DNA of 64,000 bases, from positions 62,001 through 126,000 of the forward strand of contig NZ_JBHZGO010000082.1 of NCBI RefSeq assembly GCF_042747725.1, written 5' to 3'. Source of the stretch: FACHB-T130 sp042747725 (GTDB lineage: Bacteria; Cyanobacteriota; Cyanobacteriia; Cyanobacteriales; FACHB-T130). The notes beneath the pieces are model-generated. The model had not been told where the DNA came from. It made no database searches and saw only the letters and a list, made by a program, of their open reading frames with translations. Of the stretch, positions 45,825 to 54,509 are shown piece after piece. The translations under genes and the position numbers were made by a program. The number at the start of each line of letters is the position of its first letter. Position 1 is the stretch's first letter.

Positions 45825-46165
45825 TACAAGCAAATTTGTATATTCCCAGCCGAGGACATATCGTTTACTTGGACTACGATCCGACAAAGGGGCACGAACA
45901 GAGGGGTCATAGACCAGCTTTTGTAATCTCGCCTCTTGCTTATAACCAGAAAAGCTCCCTGGCTTTGTTCATGCCTATCACAAAACAACAAAAAGGGTAT
46001 CCTTTTGAAGTTCTCTTGCCATCTGGATTGAAGATTCAGGGGGTTATTCTTGCAGACCAGATCAAGTGTTTAGACTGGAAAGCTCGTGGTGTTCAATTTG
46101 TCGAGTCCGTGCCAGAAAGTGTGATTGAGGAAGTACAAGCAAAAATTGAGCCACTGTTGCTGTAA
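45818..46165 (+). CDS. mazF: MazF-type endoribonuclease toxin
   Basis: This protein of about 115 residues contains SRGHIVYLDYDPTKGHEQRGHRPAFVIS (the PemK/MazF N-terminal motif), ALFMPITKQQKGYPFEVLLP and VILADQIKCLDWKARGVQFV, with all family blocks in order. There is no ATG start; TTG 45818 or another TTG six codons later is likely. Together with the MazE gene it makes an intact pair, unlike the damaged one 0.8 kb upstream. Confidence 0.9.
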   Translation: MVVQANLYIPSRGHIVYLDYDPTKGHEQRGHRPAFVISPLAYNQKSSLALFMPITKQQKGYPFEVLLPSGLKIQGVILADQIKCLDWKARGVQFVESVPESVIEEVQAKIEPLLL

Positions 46166-46253
46166 CAAGCATTCAATAGAAGGGTTGGAGACAAGTAAAA
46201 AGCACCGTGTATGCTCAAAACTCTTGATTCATGCTGCTGACAAAGTTACAACA

Positions 46254-46483
46254 ATGGTTGGTTCACCTCAATTCAGAATTCCTTGTTACCTAGATATTAC
46301 CAATGAGCAATTTATGCAAATGGTTAAGGAAAATTCCGAATTGAGGATGGAATCAAACTACTCAGGGAGAATCAAGTGTCATGGCACCTACACAGTAGCG
46401 ATCGCTTAGGCTGGTTAATCGCTCCGAGAACTCGACAAGTTAAAATCTATCGCCCCAGTCAGATTTTAGATTCAATTATTTAA
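46254..46483 (+). pseudogene. Uma2 family remnant with central deletion
   Basis: The first part reads YLDITNEQFMQMVKENSELRMES, the start of a Uma2-family (DUF820) protein. The last part, in frame from 46400, reads DRLGWLIAPRTRQVKIYRPSQIL and ends TAA at 46483, matching the C-terminal block of the family (compare RLGWLIDPQNQRVEIYRQAQ in the gene at 60356-60931). The middle, with the catalytic PD-(D/E)XK core, is missing. Confidence 0.75.
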
Positions 46484-46779
46484 TCAAACAAACCTTCTAT
46501 CTTTTGACGAAAGGCAATTAAGGCATGATTGATCGAGAACTCCTTCAGGTCTTCTAGCAATTGGTCTGATATCTCTTTTGTCACAATGGTTTTGACTTCA
46601 ATGTTGGTGTTATAGCCAGCGATATCTCCCATGCGTCTACCGTGACTACCAGCGCCCTTGGCTGGAATAATCGTGTAGCCAGAAGCACCCAATGTGCTGA
46701 GTAACTTAACTAGGCGATCTTGCAATACCGTTTCGCAAATGATCGTGACGAGATAGCCCTGGCTGTGAGAAGTGGTCAT
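46480..46779 (-). CDS. PII-like signalling protein (SbtB-like)
   Basis: This 99-residue protein has the ferredoxin-like pattern of the PII superfamily: YLVTIICETVLQDRLVKLLSTLGASGYTI, then GAGSHGRRMGDIAGYNTNIEVKTIVTKE, then ALIAFRQKIEGLF. The T-loop region lacks the classic PII tyrosine motif, and the overall layout is nearer to PII-like proteins such as SbtB, which bind adenine nucleotides and regulate bicarbonate transport. No transporter gene is adjacent. The partner is unknown. Confidence 0.75.
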   Translation of the reverse strand: MTTSHSQGYLVTIICETVLQDRLVKLLSTLGASGYTIIPAKGAGSHGRRMGDIAGYNTNIEVKTIVTKEISDQLLEDLKEFSINHALIAFRQKIEGLFD

Positions 46780-47290
46780 AAAAATTTTAGGAACTGTTGT
46801 TTACTCATTATTCCACGGCGCAGTTGCAGGCTGGGGGAAGGCACCTAACAATCTGCTTAAGGATAGAGAAGCACAAAGCTACGATTGAAGTGATTAGAAG
46901 ATGTTTAAGAAGCTAGTTTTCTAGTAAAAAAGATAGACTCATATCTTGCACCTGGCGGTTTCAACCGCTCAGCGACAGCGGGCACACAAACGAAACCTGA
47001 CGAGAGCAGGTTACAAAACCCTTAATTTTCGGGTAATCCGCGCTGGCGGACTTAGACAGATCGACCTCTCCCCCAGCCCCTCCCCGATGCGGAGAGGGGA
47101 GGAAGACTCTGGTTCCCCCAACCCTTGTAGGGAAGGGGGCTAGGGGGTTAGGTCTAGGCGTACCGCACTCAAGTAAGAACCGCTATAGCTCCAAAATTCT
47201 ATTCTGAGGGCTTGGTGCAAGATAGATTAAGAGGGATAGAAGGCATTCCAGGCTGACGGATGAGTGGCGCTGCATTCAAGAGGAAGCTGT
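46780..47290. other. Intergenic stretch before the formate-dehydrogenase-like gene
   Basis: This 511-bp stretch has no convincing gene and is largely filled by a MITE-like element (46942-47224). An AGAGGA ribosome-binding site ends at about 47284, ahead of ATG 47291. Confidence 0.5.
46942..47224. repeat. MITE-like element with 11-bp terminal inverted repeats
   Basis: TATCTTGCACC (46942-46952) and GGTGCAAGATA (47214-47224) are perfect inverted copies. Between them lie a GC-rich hairpin (CCCCTCCCCGATGCGGAGAGGGG at about 47077) and a CCCCCAACCC/GGGGGCTAGGGGG block characteristic of dispersed cyanobacterial repeats. Solo GGTGCAAGAT motifs also occur at 41870 and 51445. Confidence 0.6.
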
Positions 47291-49558
47291 ATGGACGCAG
47301 ACATTAAAACAGAAGACGCAACTAAAGCAACTAGCGATCGCTCTAGCAATATTCCAGAAATGGGGGGCGGTTTGCCCGTCGTGCAATATTGGGCAGAACA
47401 TACGCTGTCACCGTCAGGGCCAAAACTGTGGCAAACGTTGTTGCATAAAAGTGCTTGCTTGTCCTGTGCTTGGGGAACGGGGGGACAAAAGGGCGGCTTC
47501 GCAAACGAATTGGGCGAAACGATGCAACGCTGCGCCAAAAGCGTAGAGGCAATTTCCGCCGAACTGCAACCACCTGTCTCAAACCATTTCTTCGAGCGCC
47601 ACAGTATCGCCGAACTCCAGCAGTTGACTTCCTTAGAAGCGGATCGCCTCGGTCGTCTCAGTTTTCCCGTCATTCTGCGCGAGGGCAAATCTCATTACGA
47701 GCGGATTTCCTGGGATGAGATTTACGAGATTGGCGAAGCTGGCTTTCGCAAGTCGCCGGAGCGAGTCGCCTCCTATAGTTCCGGGCGCTCGTCGAATGAA
47801 GCGGCTTATCTGCTGCAACTGATGATGCGATTGCTGGGGTCGAATAATTTGGCAGATTGCTCGGATTTGTGCCACGTTCCCTCGACGGTGGGACTGAAGA
47901 AAATGTTTGGCTCTGGCACCTCAATGGTCAGTCTGGATAGCTTGAAAAAGGCAGACTGCGTGGTGTTGATTGGGTCGAATGCGCCTGCTAACCATCCGCG
48001 CTTGATGAATGAACTGATTGAGTTGCGCGATAGCGGTGGCAAAGTTATTGTCGTTAATCCAGTAATTGAAGTGGGGTTGGTCAAGTTTGCTTCCCCAGCG
48101 TTTCCCCTCAAGTCGCTATTTTCTGGCTCGGAGATTTCCTCACTTTATCTGCAACCGATTCCCGGTAGCGATGTGGCGCTATTTATCGGCATCCAAAAAG
48201 CGCTAATTGAACGCAACTTAATTCAAACAGATTATCTTTGCGCTCACGCTGAGGGTTGGGAAGCAGTTGTCGATTATGCTAACTCTATTTCCTGGAATGC
48301 GATCGCCCAAACTTGCGGTGTTTCCCAACAGGAAATCGAAGTCGCCGCAGAAATAATCGCCGCTTCCAAAGGTGTTGTATTCGCCTGGGCGATGGGTGCA
48401 ACCCAGCACGACAACGGAGTCGATAACATCTATGCGATCGCCAACACGGCTCTGCTGACAGGCAATGCGGGCAAAGAGGGTGGCGGTACGATGCCCATCC
48501 GGGGACACTCCAACGTCCAGGGTTTTGGCTCGATGGGTGTGACAGTCCAACTCAAAAAAGAGATTCAAGAAGCGCTAGAGAAATTGCTGGGGCGATCGCT
48601 CAACCGCAACCCTGGATATCGCGCCCGCGACTTAATTGATGCGGCTGATGCAGGCAAAGTAGATACGTTGATTTGCCTGGGTGGTAATCTGTATGCGGCG
48701 AACCCTGACTTGATGCAGGCAAAGCGTGCTTTAGGCAATATTGAAACGATTATTTACCTTGCTACTAAACCGAATCTAGGACACTTTCACGGATTAGCCA
48801 ATAAAAATACCATCATCATTCCCGTATTTAATCGCTTTGAAAATCCGCACCAAACTACGACGGAATCGGGCAACAACTTTGTGCGGCTGAATGATGTTGG
48901 TAAAACCCATCTTAAGGATGCGGATTTGATTTCGGAGGTGGAATTTCTCACGGAATTAGCGCATCGGATTCTTGGCAGCGATCCGGTGGATTGGCGCAAA
49001 CTTCAAGATACCAAATATGTCCGCCAACTAATTGGCAAAACGATTCCTGGCTTTGAGCAGATGGCGACAATTGATGAAACCAAGGAAGAGTTTACGATCG
49101 CCGGACGCATTTTCAAGTCACCCAAATTTGCTACACCGTCCGGTAAAGCTAATATGTTTGTTACGCCATTACCAGAATTGCATTTACCGGAGGCAAAAGA
49201 GTTTGGAGTGCCAGAATCTACCCCTAGCATTATATTAGCATTGATGACGGGACGCAGCTACTCGCAACACAATACGGTAGTTTACAAACCAGGCGACAAA
49301 TATCGGGGAATGCCGCACCGCAACTGTATTTTAATGAATCCATCCGATGCAAAATAAGTAGGATGGCAAGAGCATCAGCGAGTGACGGTGCAGGGTGATG
49401 CAGGTAAGTTAGAGAATGTTGAAATTATCTTTGGTGCTGTGCGTCAGGGAGCAGCGATGATGTTTTATCCCGAAGTTAACGTCATCTTTAAAGCCCGGAT
49501 AGATAAGCAGTCTGGGATACCTGCGTTTAAGCGAGTTCCGGTTGTAGTTTACGCCTGA
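47291..49558 (+). pseudogene. FdhF/YdeP-type molybdopterin oxidoreductase, in-frame TAA
   Basis: The protein contains SACLSCAWGTGGQKGGF, then DLCHVPSTVGLKKMFGSG at about residue 192, where cysteine stands at the position of selenocysteine in E. coli FdhF. QHDNGVDNIYAIANTALLTGN and GNAGKEGGGTMPIRGHSN blocks bind the molybdopterin guanine dinucleotide. The frame from ATG 47291 (AGAGGA upstream) stops at TAA 49355-49357. The same frame then continues with VGWQEHQRVTVQGD, GAAMMFYPEVNVIFKA and VPVVVYA to TGA 49556-49558, the normal C-terminal part. The truncated 688-residue product would lack ~67 residues that line the cofactor. The family includes formate dehydrogenase-like enzymes of uncertain substrate. 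Confidence 0.88.
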
Positions 49559-49577
49559 TAGCAGGAGAGCGATCGCT

Positions 49578-49604
49578 AATGCGAATCAGCATATCATCGA
49601 CAGC
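49578..49604. repeat. Dispersed ~26-bp repeat adjacent to HIP1
   Basis: AATGCGAATCAGCATATCATCGACAGC follows GCGATCGC. Related copies lie at 45114-45141, 50545-50570 and, more diverged, 43354-43374. Confidence 0.55.
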
Positions 49605-49785
49605 ATTGGATAATAGGAAGATGTAGACGACTTCCAGCGCGATCGCTAAAGGATTTTCAACGGCATGGTGATACTCGCTATCATTATGAATAATTGTTGA
49701 GGAAACATCACTTGAATTGGGAAAACAAACGAAATGGGATTAACATACCGCATTAAGGTGGGTTCGTAGGATAAACAGTATCAAT

Positions 49786-49980
49786 ATGGAGCCAACTCCA
49801 GACCAACTTAGGGAATTATATTTAATTGCACGTGAGTTAACCGCACAATTGAGATGTTATATTCGGTTAGTTGATTTGCTACCCAATGGAGAGTTATGTA
49901 TTGTAATTCAGCCTAGAGACTTCCCAAGCCAACGGATGATTATTTACATCGAGCCTAATGGAGACAGAAGATATGTCTGA
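49786..49980 (+). CDS. Small protein of unknown function
   Basis: This 64-residue protein starts MEPTPDQLRELYLIARELTAQ and ends in GDRRYV. It is predicted to have an N-terminal helix, then beta strands. No known motif, signal or TM segment is visible. It overlaps the next small gene by a few bases, so the two are likely coexpressed. The ATG is preceded by ATCAAT without a clear ribosome-binding site. Confidence 0.5.
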   Translation: MEPTPDQLRELYLIARELTAQLRCYIRLVDLLPNGELCIVIQPRDFPSQRMIIYIEPNGDRRYV

Positions 49981-50194
49981 GAGCTTGAAAAAGCAATTGC
50001 AGCAGCTAAGTAATGAGGAGTTACTCGATTTTGCCCTAGAACACTTAGGGCAGGAGCATGAGTCTGTGCGGCAGTCAGCTTTGCAAGAACATTTTATCAG
50101 AGTCAAAGATGCAGCAAGTACAGTTATAGCGCCACCTGGAGATGTTCGATATTTAAGGTTAAAGCTATCTCAACTAACACAACACACTACCTAA
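49973..50194 (+). CDS. Small protein of unknown function, overlapping the previous gene
   Basis: This protein of about 73 residues starts MSESLKKQLQQLSNEELLDFALEHL, a strongly helical N-terminus rich in charged and Leu residues, and has a beta-like C-terminus. ATG 49973 lies inside the upstream gene (stop at 49978-49980) and is preceded by GGAGA; an ATG at 49958 is also possible. I do not recognise a family. Confidence 0.45.
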   Translation: MSESLKKQLQQLSNEELLDFALEHLGQEHESVRQSALQEHFIRVKDAASTVIAPPGDVRYLRLKLSQLTQHTT

Positions 50195-50267
50195 CCAATA
50201 GAAGCAATCTTCCGCCTAAACATGACCCCTCAAGAACTGAGAGTCTGTATTTTGGGCTATTGAGAGG

Positions 50268-50525
50268 ATGATGATAAAGATGGAAAATAATCTGCGATCG
50301 CAATATGACTTAAAAAGCCTAAGAGTCAGAAAGTTAGGTTCCCAAAGAAAGAGTTTTGGGGGGACAATCGTTCGCTTAGAACCTGATGTCGCAGAAATGT
50401 TTCCCAATGCCGATGCAGTTAATGAAGCTCTACGATTTCTGATGAGAGTTATGCAGGAAAAACAGCCTCCTGCTGCTATAATAGATCCTAAAAATGCGTT
50501 GGAGCAGACTGACAAAAGCCTTTAG
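50268..50525 (+). CDS. Small protein of unknown function, antitoxin-like size
   Basis: This 85-residue protein contains SLRVRKLGSQRKSFGGTIVRLEPDVAEMFPNADAVNEALRFLMRVM, a basic N-terminus followed by a beta-helix-helix-like stretch, which might bind DNA. Three possible in-frame ATGs exist (50268, 50271, 50280); GAGAGG lies directly before the first. It stands among toxin-antitoxin genes, but no toxin partner is adjacent. Confidence 0.5.
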   Translation: MMIKMENNLRSQYDLKSLRVRKLGSQRKSFGGTIVRLEPDVAEMFPNADAVNEALRFLMRVMQEKQPPAAIIDPKNALEQTDKSL

Positions 50526-50816
50526 TAGGAATGAGCGCGATCGCTTGCGAATCAGCATATTATCATCTGCTGATACTGCATTAGGTTTTTCATGGAGTTT
50601 GATGTCTGTTTCTACCGTTCGCAGCTACAGTTTGAGGTCAGTTCCAAAGCGGTAGTTTCTGACGCTTAACTAGCGTGGAGATGCAGAGCAAGAAAGTGTT
50701 TTGGTACTAACCTAATGGGTGACATTAAAGCGATCGCATATTGAGAGTTTCTTGATTTGCAAGTTGAACAAACGCGATCCACACTGAAATTATGACTCAT
50801 CTCGGAGTGAAATCGG
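50526..50816. other. Gene-free stretch
   Basis: This 291-bp stretch has no gene. It begins with a copy of the dispersed repeat (50545-50570) beside a HIP1 site. Nothing else is recognisable. Confidence 0.4.
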
Positions 50817-51041
50817 ATGCCAGATTTGCTTGACAGAATTACAGTTAATCCGAAGCAGTGTGGTGGTCGTCCCTGTATTCGGGGTATGAGAATTCGAGTA
50901 TCAGATGTGCTGGACTTGTTAGCGGCGGGTTTGAGTGCCGAACAAATCTTGGAGGAAATGCCTGACCTTGAAATGGAGGATCTGAAGGCAGCACTCACCT
51001 ACGCGGCGCGTAAACTCGATCATCCAGTTCTGGTGGCATGA
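50817..51041 (+). CDS. DUF433-family antitoxin
   Basis: This 74-residue DUF433 protein begins with LLDRITVNPKQCGGRPCIRGMRIRVSDVLDLLA and ends SAEQILEEMPDLEMEDLKAALTYAARK. The winged HTH-like fold binds DNA, and members usually precede a DUF5615 PIN-like toxin. It overlaps that toxin gene here by ATGA. Confidence 0.92.
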   Translation: MPDLLDRITVNPKQCGGRPCIRGMRIRVSDVLDLLAAGLSAEQILEEMPDLEMEDLKAALTYAARKLDHPVLVA

Positions 51042-51376
51042 CGATTTGGGTAGATGCACAACTGTCGCCAGCGATCGCACCCTGGATCGCGAATACATTT
51101 GGGGTGACAGCAGTCGCCTTGCGCGATATTGGTCTGAGAGATGCTGAAGATTATGAGATTTTCGAGGCAGCGAAAGCGCAAGGAGCGATCGTTATAACAA
51201 AGGACAGAGATTTTGTTGATTTAGTCGATCGTTTTGGTTCGCCGCCACAAATTATCTGGTTGACGTGTGGCAATACATCAAATGCGCGGTTGCGAGAGAT
51301 TTTGAGTGCAACATTGCCGGAAGCTTTAGAGCTTTTGCGAACAGGCGAGATGTTAGTGGAGATTAGCGGGGATTAG
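51038..51376 (+). CDS. DUF5615 PIN-like toxin
   Basis: This 112-residue PIN-domain-like protein includes IWVDAQLSPAIAPWIA (first Asp), then FEAAKAQGAIVITKDRDFVDLVDRFGSPPQIIWLTCGNTSN, with the acidic residues expected of the nuclease site. Family partners of DUF433 proteins are presumed RNases. Both genes look intact and are translationally coupled (ATGA). Confidence 0.9.
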   Translation: MTIWVDAQLSPAIAPWIANTFGVTAVALRDIGLRDAEDYEIFEAAKAQGAIVITKDRDFVDLVDRFGSPPQIIWLTCGNTSNARLREILSATLPEALELLRTGEMLVEISGD

Positions 51377-51656
51377 TCCATCAACCGAAGGACTGGCGAT
51401 CGCACCTTTGAAGCTCTTACAACCCCTCTTCGGGTAATGTGACTGGTGCAAGATGTCAGTTCAAAGGCTTACGAGTAAGCTTTAGCTTGACATAGCTTCT
51501 CGCTCTCGAAATTTATTTCCTCCTCTCCTTGCGTCAGCGCCATTCATCCTAAGTCCGGCAAGTGGAGGCATTAGGCTGCGTTCGGTTATCGGTAAGGACG
51601 GTATATTGAAGTTATTTGTTAATGTTTAGGGTTCAGATTGTCTGCCATCTTCTGTG

Positions 51657-52241
51657 ATGCCGAAATTTGATGACCAACTAGAAACTATTTATGCCAGCGA
51701 TCGCACATATTGGCGGGAATGGTTGGAAAAAAACCATCGCACCTCGCCCGGTATATGGTTGATTTACTACAAAGTCAAAAGCGGTAAACCGAGCGTTCGA
51801 TACAACGAAGCCGTCAAAGAAGCCTTATGCTTTGGCTGGATTGACAGTAAAGTCAAATCCTTGGACGAAGAGCGTTATATGCAAATCTTTACGCCTCGAA
51901 AACTAAAAAGCGTATGGTCAAAATTGAATAAACAATATATTGAAGAAATCATCGAACAAGGATTGATGACTGAAGTAGGTTTTAAAAAGATTGATGCTGC
52001 GAAACAAGACGGCTCGTGGACTGCGTTAGACGAGATCGAAGCATTGACTATTCCGATGGATTTAAAGCAAGCCTTGGAAGCAAACGAAGCAGCAAACCGG
52101 AATTTTGAGACGTTTAGTAATTCATTAAAGAAGAATATTTTGTTTTGGATTAATAGTGCAAAACGTCCAGAGACGAGGTTGAAGAGAATTGAGCAAACTA
52201 TAAGTTCAGCAGCGCAGAACAGAAATCCATTGATACGATAA
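51657..52241 (+). CDS. YdeI/OmpD-associated family protein
   Basis: This 194-residue protein contains DRTYWREWLEKNHRTSPGIWLIYYKVKSGKPSVRYNEAVKEALCFGWIDSKVKSLDEERYMQIFTPRK, the block typical of YdeI/BdpA-like proteins, with a C-terminal helical part ending in KKNILFWINSAKRPETRLKRIEQ. YdeI-like proteins have been linked to resistance to antimicrobial peptides in enterobacteria; the biochemical role is unknown. GTG 51654 directly precedes ATG 51657, which is taken as the start. Confidence 0.85.
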   Translation: MPKFDDQLETIYASDRTYWREWLEKNHRTSPGIWLIYYKVKSGKPSVRYNEAVKEALCFGWIDSKVKSLDEERYMQIFTPRKLKSVWSKLNKQYIEEIIEQGLMTEVGFKKIDAAKQDGSWTALDEIEALTIPMDLKQALEANEAANRNFETFSNSLKKNILFWINSAKRPETRLKRIEQTISSAAQNRNPLIR

Positions 52242-52517
52242 CGAGACTTGTTTTTTGCACAACCGCAGCCTAATCTACTCGCTCCACAGGTGGATGTCAA
52301 ACTCGCGCTTGGGCATCGACGACAGAAGTGGCGATCGCATTGGGCGGAGAAATCTTCATCCTCATCTCTCCGGCGATCGCAAAGGGATTTTTGAAACTTC
52401 TGGGTCACTTTCACCCGCGAAACCAACGGCGATCGCTAAAGTAAGAATTACAGCTCTCGCTATCTATGGCAAAGTTCGGGATGATAGGGTGCTAGGCAAC
52501 ATTGGCAGGAAGTCACT

Positions 52518-53627
52518 ATGAAAACACGCGCAGCGATCGCTCTTGATGCTGGCAAGCCCTTAGAAATTGAAGAAATTGACCTGGAAGGACCAAAAGCCGG
52601 AGAGGTTATGGTTCGGATTGTTGCCACAGGCGTTTGCCACACGGATGCATTTACGCTGTCTGGTAAAGATCCGGAGGGCATTTTCCCAACTATTTTGGGG
52701 CATGAAGGCGGCGGTATTGTCGAGGAAGTGGGTGCTGGCGTCACCAGCGTGCAACCGGGCGATCACGTAATTCCGCTGTACACGCCAGAGTGCGGGCAAT
52801 GCAAGTTTTGTCTATCTGGAAAAACCAATCTGTGTCAGGCAATTCGCGTCACGCAAGGCAAAGGATTGATGCCCGATGGAACCAGCCGATTTAGCAAAAA
52901 CGGTGAAACTATCTATCACTACATGGGCACCAGTACGTTCAGCGAATACACTGTATTGCCCGAAATTGCGATCGCTAAAATCAACAAAAATGCGCCGTTA
53001 GAAAAAGTCTGTCTGTTAGGATGTGGCGTTACCACAGGCATTGGTGCTGTATTGAACACGGCAAAAGTGGAACCAGGCTCAACGGTTGCAGTGTTTGGTT
53101 TAGGGGGAATTGGGTTAAGCGTCGTTCAGGGAGCCGTAATGGCTCAAGCAGGGCGGATTATTGGCATAGATATCAATCCCAGCAAGTTTGAACTGGCAAT
53201 GCAGTTAGGCGCAACGGAATGCATCAATCCCAAAGACTACAACCAGCCAATTCAGCAAGTGATTGTCGAACTCACGGATGGCGGTGCTGATTATACATTT
53301 GAGTGCATCGGCAATGTCAATTTGATGCGGGCTGCCCTTGAAGCTTGCCATAAAGGTTGGGGAGAATCAACGATTATTGGGGTTGCGGGTGCAGGAGAAG
53401 AAATTAGCACTCGTCCATTCCAACTGGTTACGGGGCGCGTGTGGCGGGGTTCTGCCTTTGGAGGAGTCAAAGGGCGATCGCAACTCCCCGGCTATGTAGA
53501 AAGGTATCTCGCAGGCGAAATTCAGATCGATCCGTTCATTACTCAGACGATGCCATTAGAGGAAATTAACACGGCGTTTGATCTAATGCACGCGGGTAAG
53601 AGTATTCGTTCTGTCATTCTCTACTAG
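52518..53627 (+). CDS. frmA: S-(hydroxymethyl)glutathione dehydrogenase (class III ADH)
   Basis: This 369-residue zinc alcohol dehydrogenase of class III oxidises S-hydroxymethylglutathione, formed from formaldehyde and GSH, to S-formylglutathione with NAD+. It has the catalytic-zinc site GVCHTDAFTLSG and GHEGGGIVEEVG, the structural-zinc loop CGQCKFCLSGKTNLC, and the cofactor motif VFGLGGIGLSVVQGAVMA. The length is typical. It precedes frmB by 18 bp, so the two form an operon. The start ATG follows AGGAAG. Confidence 0.95.
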   Translation: MKTRAAIALDAGKPLEIEEIDLEGPKAGEVMVRIVATGVCHTDAFTLSGKDPEGIFPTILGHEGGGIVEEVGAGVTSVQPGDHVIPLYTPECGQCKFCLSGKTNLCQAIRVTQGKGLMPDGTSRFSKNGETIYHYMGTSTFSEYTVLPEIAIAKINKNAPLEKVCLLGCGVTTGIGAVLNTAKVEPGSTVAVFGLGGIGLSVVQGAVMAQAGRIIGIDINPSKFELAMQLGATECINPKDYNQPIQQVIVELTDGGADYTFECIGNVNLMRAALEACHKGWGESTIIGVAGAGEEISTRPFQLVTGRVWRGSAFGGVKGRSQLPGYVERYLAGEIQIDPFITQTMPLEEINTAFDLMHAGKSIRSVILY

Positions 53628-53645
53628 AGACTTAGTTTATCAGTC

Positions 53646-54509
53646 ATGAACCAACCCGTCCCTACAAACCTCACCTTAGTCAGCCGCAACCGGAGTTTTG
53701 GTGGCTGGCAATCTGTCTACCGGCATCACTCTGCCGTACTTGAGAGCGAGATGAATTTTGGCGTATATCTTCCTCCCCAGGCTGAAACGCAATCTTGCCC
53801 GGTACTCTATTGGTTGAGTGGATTAACCTGCACAGAACAAAATTTCATCAGTAAAGCAGGTTCGCAGCAATTTGCGGCTCAGTACGGTGTAATTGTGGTT
53901 GCTCCCGATACCAGTCCGCGCGGCTGTAATGTCCCTGGAGAGGAAGATAGTTGGGACTTGGGAACAGGTGCGGGATTCTATGTCAATGCCACGCAAATGC
54001 CTTGGGCAAAGCATTATCGGATGTATGATTATGTAGTTTCAGAATTACCGGAAGCGATCGCTGCTAACTTCCCTGTAATGGCAATTCGGGGTATTTTCGG
54101 ACATTCAATGGGCGGATATGGTGCCTTAGCGATCGCCCTGAAAAATCCCGGAATGTTTAAAAGTGTCTCCGCCTTTTCTCCAATTGTTACCCCAAGCCTT
54201 GTCCCTTGGGGACAAAAAGCATTTCAGAATTATTTGGGCGACAATAAATCTGACTGGCTAGCTTACGATCCGATGCATTTAATTAAATCTGCTCAAGAAA
54301 GATTGCCCATTTTGATCGATCAGGGAGATGCAGATCAATTTCTAGGCGAACAATTGCAACCCGACATTTTTGCCCAAGCTTGTGCAGAGGTAAATCATCC
54401 CCTCACTCTCCGCAAACAACCCGGTTACGATCACAGTTACTATTTCATTGCCTCATTTATCCGCGATCATTTCGCTCACCACGCGGCTACTTTGGCTCAA
54501 CCAGGCTGA
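53646..54509 (+). CDS. frmB: S-formylglutathione hydrolase
   Basis: This 287-residue alpha/beta-hydrolase has the nucleophile in GHSMGGYGALAIA, the acid in IDQGDADQFLGEQL and the base in GYDHSYYFIASFIRDHF. It hydrolyses S-formylglutathione to formate and GSH. It directly follows frmA, with which it works in formaldehyde detoxification. The last residues (AHHAATLAQPG) look slightly extended. Confidence 0.94.
   Translation: MNQPVPTNLTLVSRNRSFGGWQSVYRHHSAVLESEMNFGVYLPPQAETQSCPVLYWLSGLTCTEQNFISKAGSQQFAAQYGVIVVAPDTSPRGCNVPGEEDSWDLGTGAGFYVNATQMPWAKHYRMYDYVVSELPEAIAANFPVMAIRGIFGHSMGGYGALAIALKNPGMFKSVSAFSPIVTPSLVPWGQKAFQNYLGDNKSDWLAYDPMHLIKSAQERLPILIDQGDADQFLGEQLQPDIFAQACAEVNHPLTLRKQPGYDHSYYFIASFIRDHFAHHAATLAQPG

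Noticed and set aside
49355..49357. Selenocysteine or recoded codon in the oxidoreductase
   Set aside because: The codon is TAA, not TGA, and it lies far from the catalytic cysteine.
52255..52521. 88-codon frame before frmA
   Set aside because: It is composed mainly of HIP1-derived residues and has no recognisable features; it is treated as intergenic.
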